Positions 43,685 through 53,900 of a DNA stretch of 64,000 nt are shown here, piece after piece. The notes beneath the pieces are model-generated. The model ran no database searches, was not told where the DNA came from, and saw only the letters and a program-made list of their open reading frames with translations. The stretch's first letter is position 1; every line of letters starts with the position of its first letter. Origin of the DNA: Pyrenophora tritici-repentis (lineage: Eukaryota; Ascomycota; Dothideomycetes; Pleosporales; Pleosporaceae). Location: NCBI RefSeq assembly GCF_003171515.1, contig NC_089391.1:3968001-4032000 (forward strand), given 5' to 3'. The position numbers were made by a program, and so were the translations under genes.

Positions 43685-44597
43685 CTTTGCCGTCAGACGC
43701 GTAGGGCGTCGCGTACTGCAGGGAGACGAGACCGACAAACGTCAATAGAAGGAGCGACGGACGTGACGGAACGGTAGAGTGGAGATGGGGCTCGGGGCCT
43801 CGGCGGGAGCTATGCTGTGAAAGGGCGCTACTGCCGATAACGATAAGACATAGAATCTGAGCATTCACCCCAGAATCATTCCCCAATGCGTGTGCATGGG
43901 TGGTCCTTGATGATGCAGACGTCTGGAGATGATGATTTTACGAGTGAAGTGAATAGATGGGGGAACAAACCAGTGTTGCCGAGGGCGAGTACATTTCAAT
44001 GACATGTGAAGCCCAACTAGAGGCTGATCAAGCTGCTAGGTACAAAGTAGGTACATGCATGTATCGATCGAATCTCAATTTTGTCTCTGCAGGTGCCATA
44101 GTGGTTGGTTGCACTAGAGTTCAGATTGGGAGTAAGACTGTCGTCAATGCCAATGTCAGTGCGTGCTGTCAAGGTGTAAACCACATTCGGGTGCTCTTTG
44201 TCGTGGGTACAAGCCAGGCTGATGTCACCAGCGGCCCGCATTTTCCCCGAGCACTAGCGCAGCTGCCCACGGTTTTCTTTCTCGACAGCGCCTGCGCCTA
44301 GATTGTCTCCTACGCTCGTCACACGGTCACCCTTCAATTCCTCGACTCGTGTTCCCCTCCCCTCTTCCCCATCCGCCCGTTGCCGCTGCGTGCGCCCAAA
44401 GTCTGCCCCTGGCATAGAAAGTCGGAATTTACGTCACACTCCAAGCAATACCCACCACCCGACGTGTTCCTGTCTTAGCCTTATTTCATCGCCAACACAC
44501 CACACGGCGCTCGCATTATTCGAGCCAGACTTCGCGACCACCAGCACCTTGCCCCACGCCCGCTTTGTACAACTTCCTGTGACTTTGACTAGTTATC
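43685..44597. other. Divergent promoter region between ureidoglycolate lyase and eIF2A
   Basis: 913 bp. A plus-strand frame at 43957-44301 (114 codons) is open but unlike known proteins, and is rejected. Promoter elements for both genes should lie here. No repeats seen. Confidence 0.4.
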
Positions 44598-46841
44598 ATG
44601 GCTGTTCCCACACAGTTGGCTTGTAAGACGACCTGGCCCACTGGCCATTGAACAAAGCTGACATGACTACCAGACCGCTCCGCCAAGGGCATCGGGCTCT
44701 TCAACGCTGCTCCAGCGTATGAGGCTCTCCCAGGATTCGTGCGCCCAGAGGGAAACCTTCGTTGCTGCTGCTATTCGCCAGATAGCAAGTACTTTGCCTG
44801 GGCTACACCCGAACAGTAAGCCCCCAAAATTTCCACAAAGACTTGTGCGCGAGCTGACTCTGCTAGGGTTTCGGTCATTGATGCCTCGGCCGGCCACATC
44901 ATTACTATCCTTCCCACACCGAACGTGTACGAACTCGGCTTCTCTCCGCTAGGAACCTATCTCATAACCTGGCAGCGTCCGTCCAAGGACGACGATGGGA
45001 ACGCGGTCAAGAACCTCAGGGTCTGGAAGACGCTCTCTGACGAAGCCGAGGACGATGGATCCAGGGCCGTCATTGGCGAATACGTGCAGAAGAACCAAAA
45101 TGGATGGAATCTGCAGTACACGTCCGACGAGAAGTTCTGTGCACGCGTTGTAACAAACGAAGTGCAGGTCTTCCAGTCCAACGACTTGCGCAATCCCTGG
45201 AACAAACTCCGCGTCGAGGGCGTAACCGACATGGCTCTCTCGCCTGGCAAGAACCATTCAGTTGCCGTTTTTATACCGGAGCGCAAGGGCATGCCCGCTG
45301 CCGTCAAGGTCTTCCAGGTACCTCAGTTCAGCCAGCCCGTGTCGCAGAAGACCTTCTTCAAGGGGGACAAGGTCCAGCTGAAGTGGAACGATCTCGGCAC
45401 CAGTCTCATTGTTTTGGCCCAGACCGAGGTCGACAAGACAAACAAGAGTTACTATGGCGAGACCAATATGTACATTCTTAGCGCCAACGGCACCTTTGAT
45501 TCGAGGATTCAGCTCGACAAGGAGGGCCCCATTCACGACGTCTCCTGGTCGCCCAATTCGAAAGAGTTTGGTGTCACTTACGGATACATGCCTGCCAAGA
45601 CTACCATCTTCAACCAGCGCGCCGTCGCCCAACATAGCTTTGACCTCGGCCCCCGCAACACTATCTTGTTCAGCCCCCACGGGCGCTTTGTCATTGTGGC
45701 TGGCTTTGGCAATTTAGCTGGAGATATGGACATCTACGACCTCGAGAGGAACTTTGCCAAAGTTTGTCATGTCAAGACTTCCAACTCTACATACTGCGAG
45801 TGGAGCCCAGACGGGCAGCATATTCTTACAGCAACCACTAGCCCACGTCTTCGTGTTGATAATGGCATCCGCATCTATCATGTTAGCGGTAGTCTGATGT
45901 ATAACGAGGACATGGCTGAACTCTACCATGTTGTGTGGCGACCTCAGCCCACCTCCATGTTCCCGCTCACGGACCCCTTGACTACTGTACCAGCCCCTCA
46001 CCCTTCGGCACTCGCATATTTGAGCACTCAGAAGACACCGTCCAAGCCTGCCGGCGCTTACCGACCCCCTGGCGCGCGCGGAACAGCTACTCCGTTGCAC
46101 TTTAAACGGGAAGATGAGGGGGGTGTGGCATACACAAACACAGGAGTTTCCTCCACGAACGTTGGCTTTGCCAATGGATTTGGAAAGCCGCGTCGCCGCG
46201 AGGTGCCTGGCGCAGAAGCTGCTGAGCTCCCACCTGGCGCAGCCCCTGGCGGTGGCGTTAGTCTTACTGGTGCTCAAGATGGCGACGGTGAGCTTTCCAA
46301 GGCCGCTTTGAAGAACAAGAAGAAGCGCGAGGCGAAAAAGGCCCGTGAAGCTGCTGACAAGGCTGCGGGCTTGGGCACCGAGGGAGCCAACCCACCGAAT
46401 GGAGCCAACGGTCGCAGCCCAGAGCGTCGCCAGCGCAGTCGTAGCAAGAGCGGCTATGAACAACATTCGCGAAGTGCTAGCCAGCAACGCAACTTTGGCA
46501 ATAGCCCGAACCGTGAAGCGCGTGAGGCTAGACAGGAGGGAAACCCGCGACAAAATCTGCGCCAGCAGCGTGTAGGCCAACAGGCCCAGGCTCAGCCCCA
46601 GGCTCCTCCTCCTATCCAGACAGAAAACCAGGGCCCTCCGCCTGACCTGACCGTTACCAGCCCTGGTGATGGCAACCCCCAAGACAAGAAGATTCGGGGT
46701 CTGCTCAAGAAAATGCGGGCCATTGACGAATTGAAGATGAGACAGGCCTCAGGTGAGAAGCTTGAAGACACTCAGGTGAAGAAGATTAGCACGGAGACAC
46801 AGATCAAGAAGGAGCTGCAAGGTTTGGGTTACCGGGAGTAG
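44598..46841 (+). CDS. Translation initiation factor eIF2A, 713 aa
   Basis: Exons 44598..44622 (8 codons plus 1 base), 44674..44815 and 44867..46841 join in phase, with 51-bp introns. The N-terminal beta-propeller (about 10-430) has the eIF2A core: FSPLGTYLITWQRP, VTDMALSPGKNHSVAVFIPE, HDVSWSPNSKEFGVTYGYMP, TILFSPHGRFVIVAGFGNLA and YCEWSPDGQHILTATTSPRL. Then comes a disordered region with RGTATPL, KKKREAKKAREAADKA and SPERRQRSRSKS, and a C-terminal helix (KIRGLLKKMRAIDELKMRQA). eIF2A supports alternative, eIF2-independent start-codon selection. The 25-bp first coding exon is easy to miss. Gene symbol left blank because names vary. Confidence 0.9.
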
Positions 46842-46940
46842 ACACCAGACTAGCTCCACAAAAGCTTTGAGAACACCCATGAACTCATTTTCTGTCTAAC
46901 TACTTATTCTTGTTGCGGTGACTTGGCTTCGTCAAACCTG

Positions 46941-47630
46941 TTACTCTTTCCGCGCAGCCCACATGAGCCCCCTCTCGACCTGTCCCACAAACCACTCGTC
47001 CTCATACGCATCATCAAAATGCCCCAATGCCGTGAAAAACACCCTGCCGCCTTCAAACTCCTGACACCAAACCAACGGATGATCATCACCATGCTTCCCG
47101 CCTTTGAAAGTCTTCGGATCCCCTCTCAGCAAAACGTTCAAATTCTTATTCTCACGAGGGTGCGTATGGAAGTTGTACCACTCATCCATCCATGCTTCTC
47201 TCCCGCCACAACAACTCATAATATAATGTTTCTGCGCGTCCTCTTCGGGCACAACAGTCCCCGGTTCAGGCTCAGGGTGCATATCGAAGCTCGCCCCAAT
47301 CAAATCCGTATACCACTTCTCTTCTGGCATTCCTGCTGCCGCGCCATGGATAGCGACTACTCCACCCCCTGCTCTGACCCAGTCGTGAAAGGCTGAGAGT
47401 TGGTCTGCGGTGAGGAGTGCGGGACCGATGTTTTGCAGGAGCACGATGACGGTGTAGGCGGACAGGGTGGTGGGCGTGAAGACGGCGGCGTCTTCGGTCG
47501 CGGTTACATTGAAGGACTTTGTGCGAGTCGATAGCGTGTGGAAGAGGTTTATGCCGGCGGGGATGGAGTCGTGGCGGTAGCCGGTTGTTTTGCTGAAGAC
47601 TAGGATGTTGAAGGGTTGTGGGGTGGACAT
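46941..47630 (-). CDS. ThuA-like domain protein (class I glutamine-amidotransferase fold), 229 aa
   Basis: ATG 47630 to TAA 46941, no introns. The family features are FNILVFSKTTGYRHDSIPAG at the start, TVIVLLQNIGPALLTADQ, RAGGGVVAIHGAAAGM around the nucleophile-elbow region, and late HPREN / HPLVWCQEFEGGRVFFTALGH. ThuA-like proteins are linked to trehalose/glucoside metabolism in bacteria; in fungi the substrate is not settled. The catalytic Cys of true amidotransferases is not evident. It converges on eIF2A with only about 100 bp between stops. Confidence 0.8.
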   Translation of the reverse strand: MSTPQPFNILVFSKTTGYRHDSIPAGINLFHTLSTRTKSFNVTATEDAAVFTPTTLSAYTVIVLLQNIGPALLTADQLSAFHDWVRAGGGVVAIHGAAAGMPEEKWYTDLIGASFDMHPEPEPGTVVPEEDAQKHYIMSCCGGREAWMDEWYNFHTHPRENKNLNVLLRGDPKTFKGGKHGDDHPLVWCQEFEGGRVFFTALGHFDDAYEDEWFVGQVERGLMWAARKE

Positions 47631-48003
47631 GGCGGGATGTTACGGTTCTGATGTGTATGCTGGAGTGGAGGACATGCAGCTAGGTATCGTGTTGATGACA
47701 GTTGAATGGCATTCACGTATATATCTACATTCGTGTGAATTAGGCTGAACTGCTATTCAGACACGGTATATGACGTCATGCATACCGGCATTTGTGAATT
47801 GTGGTATTCTTGACGTGATTGTAGTGTATTTTCCAGAAGCTATTCTAGCATCTTTCCTTTTCGCATACGGGTGACCGATGTCAAAACTTTACATGCCTCA
47901 CACCATAGATGTACCAGTGACCACAACTAAAGCCAAATGAATCCAACGCCAGTCCAGAACCTGTGACAAGTCGATGACAGACAATCGCCAAATATGCTGT
48001 ATT
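47631..48003. other. Intergenic region, no gene seen
   Basis: 373 bp between two minus-strand genes: ThuA promoter and the UNG 3' UTR. No repeats or RNA recognised. Confidence 0.4.
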
Positions 48004-49032
48004 TCAAACACCTGCATCGGCAGGATCGACATTGAGGTCCCAGTCAATGCCTCCGCCCTTTCCGTAGCGCTGCTCGAGCCATTCATTGCACTTGGTGAAG
48101 TGACCACAGTCAAACTGGATCTTGTTAGTGATTCAGTCTGTGCAGCGTAGCATGTCAGTACTTACGAATCCCCTCGAGGCACTCAATGGGCTCGGGTGGA
48201 CGCTCTTCAAGACGAGATGCTTGTCGACCGGGATACCCTTTGTCCTGTTCTGAGCAGGTGTTCCCCAGGCCAAAAACACAACACCGTTTGTCCGCACCTT
48301 GACAACAGTGTCAATGACCTTTTGCATTAGAGTCTCCCAGCCCTTGCCTGAATGAGAATTGGCCTCGCCTCTACGGACAGTCAAGCAAGTGTTGATGAGC
48401 AAGACACCACGATCAGCCCATGGAGTCAGCAAACCACCCTTGTTTGGTGGAGGTTGGTAGTCGGGGTACTCTTTCTTAAGGCACTTATAGATGTTCTGGA
48501 GCGACGGGGGAGCGGGATTCGGTGGACGGATGGAGAAGCAGAGACCATGGGCTTGGTTTGGTCCGTGATAGGGGTCTTGACCTATGACGACGGCTTTTAC
48601 GGTGTTGAGAGGTGTATGTCGTGACCTGTTGACGCGTGTCAGTCGCCATGATAAACGGGCGTAGTGCAAGAGTCATGCTCCATACCATGAATACACATCT
48701 TTCATCGGTGGATAGACCGTCTTTCCACTACTCAGCTCCTTCTTCAGGAACCTCTTCAGCTCCAGGAATTGCGGTGTTACTAGTACATCCTTGAGATGCG
48801 GCAGCCAGCTCTCATGCAGCGTATCGAGTTCAAGTTGCAGTAGTTCCTTCTGTTCGTCTGTGAGTTTCGCAACCCACGCGTCTCTGTCGAACTTTGCAGC
48901 TGCTACCGTCTGCTTAGGAGGCGCGTTGGGATCAGCCTTGGGCGCGCTAAAGAAGGCGGTGATGCTGCCGTTTTGCTTTGGTTTCTTGGACGCGTCCGTG
49001 GCCGCAGCGGCTGCTTTGCGTTTCAAACTCAT
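48004..49032 (-). CDS. ung1: Uracil-DNA glycosylase (UNG), 305 aa
   Basis: Exons 49032..48686, 48625..48166 and 48114..48004 join in phase. Catalytic motifs: VVIGQDPYHG with water-activating Asp (about 133), LLINTCLTVRRGEANSH, GVVFLAWG, and the HPSPLSASRGF minor-groove loop. The last exon carries CNEWLEQRYGKGGGIDWDL. The N-terminus has a basic nuclear signal (KRKAAAAATDASKKPKQNG) followed by GSITAFFSAP, a PIP-box-like PCNA-binding motif whose first position is Asn instead of Gln. It removes uracil from DNA in base-excision repair. An upstream frame without ATG precedes this start, so a separate mitochondrial form is not supported by an ATG. Confidence 0.9.
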
Positions 49033-49613
49033 GATGTAATTGTTTGTCAATTGGTTGAAAAAGCGCGGTAGACAACGGATATGGGTGGGGATGAAGGATA
49101 GAGTAAGCGTTTGTTGCAATTACGACTACTTTGCCAGCCCCCCCTCAACGTAATCCCGAAAATGGCAGGGTAGGTCGCCTAAACACGGCTGATTGGCCGC
49201 GACGTGCGACCGCACCACGTGAGCACGCGAGACGCGTCGCGATCATATAATATGACATCACTGGTCATCCCGTCGCATTGTGTGACACAAGCAGGCTGCA
49301 ACAGGATCCCCCTCATGGTAGCAATTTTTTTGCCGGCAAATAAGACTTGAGTGGATGCTTGATCTGCACCAACATTTCTGCAAGTAGGAATTCCCGCCCT
49401 TTGTACAGTCGCACGCAGCCTGACTGCCCGCAATTGTGACGTGTTGTTGCCCATGGGAAGCAAGCAGGAGAGTGTAGAAACTGAGTGCATATAAACAGAC
49501 CGTTTCTCATCCTGAATTATTTTCTTCTTTCTCTCCCACCATCGTCTCAAATCTTTACATCACTTGCCTTCCTCCGAACTTACAAGTCCCCTTGTATCAA
49601 ACCGACATCAACA
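49033..49613. other. Divergent promoter region between UNG and the KGG-repeat gene
   Basis: 581 bp. Pyrimidine-rich TTTTCTTCTTTCTCTCC at about 49520-49537 precedes the KGG gene's ATG by about 75 bp, a common fungal core-promoter feature. No further gene seen. Confidence 0.4.
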
Positions 49614-50149
49614 ATGGCTTCTTCCAACCCTGCCAACTTCGCCAACCTCCCCAAGGACGAACTCAAGGAGATTGCTGCAAAGGGCGGACACGCTTCCCAT
49701 GGCTCAGGCAACACCGAGGTAAATCTACCCCAATATGAATGACAGGAGCTTGGCCTCTAACACATACTACAGTCCACTCATCCTGATCGCAACCCAGATG
49801 GTACCTTCACCAAGGGCTCTGATCTCGCAAAGGAGCTAGGCGCCCAAGGTGGTCACGCATCACATGGAGCGACCGATAGCAGTGAGCCTGGCCGCAACCC
49901 CGACAGCACCTTCAAGAAGGGCAGTGAGCTTGCTTCTGAGCTAGGCGCCCAGGGCGGTCATGCTTCCCACGGCGCTTCCACAGCTTCTACAGAGTCTTCC
50001 GGTAGTGACAGCGGCGTAAGTGGACTTGGTACCTAGATCAACGGATAGGACCCTGACAGTATGTGTAGCGCAACCCCGATGGTACATTCAAAAAGGGTAG
50101 TGAGCTTGCTTCTGAGCTTGGCACCCAGGGTGGCCACGCATCTCACTAG
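49614..50149 (+). CDS. KGG-repeat stress/conidiation protein (Con-10-like), 142 aa
   Basis: Exons 49614..49718, 49773..50015 and 50069..50149 join in phase 0. The protein is almost all repeat: three units of about 27 residues, each RNPD(G/S)TF..KGS(E/D)LA.ELG.QGGHASHG, plus a degenerate N-terminal half-unit (AAKGGHASHG). The KGG/GGHAS core is the small-hydrophilic-protein motif of bacterial and fungal stress proteins and of fungal conidiation protein Con-10. It is intrinsically disordered and probably protects cells in desiccation or spores (family knowledge). The final 81-bp exon encodes exactly one repeat unit and the stop. Confidence 0.85.
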
Positions 50150-50712
50150 AAAAATTGGTTACGGTCATGCATGGCTTGAGGCAGTGAGGCAGGATGGAGT
50201 AGGGTAGCAGGCAGGGCTCTAGCTAGGCAAATTCTTATGATATACCAAAGTAACAAATACCTTTGTGTGAAGTGTGGAGCAGAAGTGTAGACAGAGGTGT
50301 GGAACAGATTGAGAGAGAAAAGAAAGGAAACATGGTTGAAAACATCTAATTGCGGTGCAAGGATCGGTTTCGCCAAATTTTACGCCCTACAAGCTGGGCG
50401 TCCCTGGTTGATAGTTGTTTCCTAAAGCGTGTAAGAAGGTGTATCCGCCCAAACACCACCAAGCGACCTCAACTACTTTCTCTCTCCATGACTATTTCGT
50501 GCATGTCCTGTAACATATGCGGCGTATTATCTCATAATTTTATCAAAAAAAAACAATACTAGAAGTCTATTCTAGAGATGTTGCGAGACATCTCTCGGCA
50601 AACAGTCATTTCACGGCGAGGGCAGTCTCTGGGGCCAAAGGGTACGTGAATTTCGCAGGCCTTTGGATGGTCCATGTCCAACTCTCCGCAGATCTAAATT
50701 AGCAGAGGCTAG
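50150..50712. other. Flank between KGG gene and Copia element
   Basis: 563 bp with the KGG 3' UTR. An A-rich run AAAAAAAAAC occurs near 50546-50556. The bases GCTAG at 50708-50712 are the left copy of the target duplication. Confidence 0.45.
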
Positions 50713-50904
50713 TGTTGGTTGGCTTTGCACTAAGTGCGTAAAGGGAAATAACGATAACTAGGAATGCATTCTGTTCGGTGGTTCTAATTGATATCTACGA
50801 ACATAGGTGCTACGAAGGTATACCTAAGCTCTTGCGCAAGGTGGGCCGAAGTCGGGCCGAAGTGTCCAGCAGCCGACGTCTCTACCGATACTCACGATCC
50901 GACA
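50713..50904 (-). repeat. Copia LTR (3' LTR in element orientation)
   Basis: 192 bp; ends TGTTGG...CCGACA on the plus strand. Identical to 56617-56808. Confidence 0.95.
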
Positions 50905-50969
50905 CTGGAAGTCTTTTCTTTCTGGATAGCTAGTAACTCTGCTTGTATCGGTAGTGACAGTGTATAGCA

Positions 50970-53900
50970 TTAAACATCAAAGCTTGTTGGCCTCTGCACC
51001 CATCCATCTACTCGGACTGTCAGCTTATTGCCGTCAATAAAGCGTTCAAGAGCGCGGTTTGGCGATGCCTTCGTGAAGGCGTCTGCAGGATTGTCTTCGC
51101 CATTGATCCAGCGGATCTCCGTGATCTCGCGACGCTCATATGATTGGCGCAGCGCCATAATATCGATCATGAGGCGCTTCTCCTTCGTTGTCCCAAGCTT
51201 TACTAGGCACTCGTACAAGGAGTACGAGTCTGTACAGATAACCAAGGGAATTGCAGGTAGTCCAAGTCGTTCTGTAACTATCCTTAGCGTGGTTGCAACC
51301 GCGATGCCTATGTCAAAGCCGTTGACCATGCCGTAGATCTCTGAGGCCAGTACGCTCCGTGTGATGCGCTTGCACTTTGTAGAGCTGTAGTGGATCACGT
51401 TGCCTTGTATTGTGAAGGTGTTGGCGCCAATGGACTCGTTGACGAGCATGAGGACAAAGCCTAGCTGTGAGCTGAGGTCCTTGTTGTTGGCAAAGGAGCC
51501 GTCTACAAAGACTATCAACTTAGCCTCCGTAAGGTTGACAGTGACGTAGCGTAGGCCACGAGTGAGATTCTCCATCTGCCATTTCAGGCGCTTGTTGAGT
51601 GCCTTAATGTCCTCGTCTGATGGTTGCTGCGCTTGAGCAGCTACGGACAGATCAAATGATGCCTCTGGTTGGCATGTTGATGCGATGTACGCTCCGCGGG
51701 CGCGTTGCTCGGTGTACTGTTGCGCGCGGTCGGGTGCCCTAATATCAACAAGCCTGATCCTTCCTCCTTGTCCTTTCTGCCTGAGGATTAAGACTCTGCT
51801 GGCGTCCATCGTAAGTGTACATCCATTAAAGTCTAACTGCACCTCTGGTGTCAGCATAGCCTTTGGTTTTGATCTAAACTGCGCCTTCTGGATCTTTTTC
51901 TCTTCGCGTGATAAGAACGCGGTCGTTCCGAGCATGAGGGTGTCGTCTGTCTGCATACCGACGATGCCGAAGACGTCTGCGTCGTCGCTGTTCGTGATCA
52001 ACAGGCATGGGTCGTACGTAGATGTTGACATATCTAGTTCCTTGCAGTGGTGTCCGTGATATGTTGTCCACCAGTGGACTCCTGCCTCCGCGATCCCATA
52101 TAGTGGCTTGATCACGTGGAGTATCGTGCCTTCTGGATATCGATGTACCAGCTCGGTAGGGAGGTGTGCGAGTATCGTCCTCTTCAGTGTTGTCTGAGCC
52201 TGTGGGTATGCCTGCGTAATATCACGTAGCTCAACGCTCATGCCGCTTTGTACTAGCCCAGGCGCCAGCGACATAATCAGGCGCTGGCTACATCGCTGGA
52301 TGGTTGGCGACTGCGTTAAGATAGCCTCCTTGCCATAGTCTTGGTAGCCTTGGATAACCAGACGGGATTTCTCATAAGGCTTAGTTGTCTTTCCCTTGAC
52401 CTCACGTACTAGGCGTGACTTAAAGATCCGGATCTTGCTGTGTAGCCTCTCGTCGTATTGCTCAAACTTGAAGACTCCACGACCTACTAGGTCGCTGATC
52501 TCTTGGTCATCAGACGCTTCAAAGGGGGCGCCTGAGGTTGTGATCACGCCATCGTTCCGTAGCTTGATAGCTAGCTCAAGATCGTCCTGCTCCTTCTTGG
52601 TGATGTACGCGTGCGCCTTCCGCTTGTTCTTTGACCCTGGAGGGCGGCCTCTTCTACGTGGTTGCGCTGCCGGAGGTACTGCTATCGGCTCGTGCGGCTC
52701 ATTCGGCTCATTCGGCGCGTGTGGCGCATCAGGGTCGCTCCACAGGTGGTCTGGTCTGTAGTATGGCTTAACGACAGTTGATCTGAATGTCGCTGGACCA
52801 TTAACCATGTCGACAGTGATGTTGTGGCCATCTGTACTGGCGATCTTGTACGGGCCATTCCAGCCATCACTCTCTCTCCATACTAAGACTTCGCTCTGGA
52901 GTGGGAGCGCGAGCATGTCTGCAGTGGCTGGTCCATTGCGGGTGTTCAAGGCGTCTGCAACTTGGCGCTCTGCAGTGAGCTTGCGCAGGGCTTTCGTCGC
53001 CTTTTGAATAGCCTCGCTGCGTTTGACCATTGATGGTGATGGCGGTGACTCTGCAGTCATTCGTGGGTACGCTCCAAAGACTAGTAACGTCGGGACTAGT
53101 CCATCAGGGCCAGCAGTATCGTTAACAGCCTTCACAGCCATCTGGAGAATCGCGTCGTCGGACATAGTGTCAGTGAGTTCTGCATGGAGTATGTCCCATG
53201 CCCGGCGTAGAGGGGCATGGTACCTCTCAGTTTTGCCGATAGACCAGTGCGCCTCCGTAGGTACTTGCTTGCATGTGACTCCCATGATCTTTGCTTCTGC
53301 GCGGAACTCTGCGCTCGCGAAGTTAGTACCTGCATCATGCGTGATGATGTCGGGTGGTCCCTGGTAGGTGTCGATCCATAGTATCCGCAGTGCTTGCCAT
53401 GTTTCTTTAGCTGAGATAGCGCTGAGGAACCTCGCGCCTTGAAACGCTGTTGAGGAATCGACCACATGCAGTACAGGTTTGTTGCTTAGGTACATTACGT
53501 CCACCAGGATCTCATAGTTGAAGTGGTGATCATCCTTAAGAGTGAATTTGAATCGGCGCGGCGCGGAGCTGTGGAGCTGGCAGTGGTGGCAGAACTTAGT
53601 GACTTCTTCTAGGGTTCTTTCTTCGAAGTCGTTATGGCCAGCATCCTTTAAGAGTTTGACTAGTCGCGTAACAGCTGGGTGTCCAAACCGTCGATGGAGC
53701 CGTCGCAATTCTGTCTCCGTTAGGAACATAGTTGCTCTCTCTCTCTTGTTTAGATGGAACCAAGGATGTCCCCATTTGCGAATCACCGGGATGTGTACGT
53801 CATCCTGAACCAGCTCGTCTGTCGTATTGTTGAAGTATACCTTTAAGCGGTCCATGTCTGCAAGGCATAGCAAGAACGGCGTAGGCGCCTCGAGCACTTC

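Noticed and set aside
43957..44301. 114-codon plus-strand ORF in the ureidoglycolate lyase/eIF2A spacer
   Set aside because: No domain, and it sits in a divergent promoter. It is kept only as a faint possibility.
45714..46682. 322-codon minus-strand frame over eIF2A
   Set aside because: Antisense shadow of the Lys/Arg/Ala-rich eIF2A tail; eIF2A motifs are clear on the plus strand.
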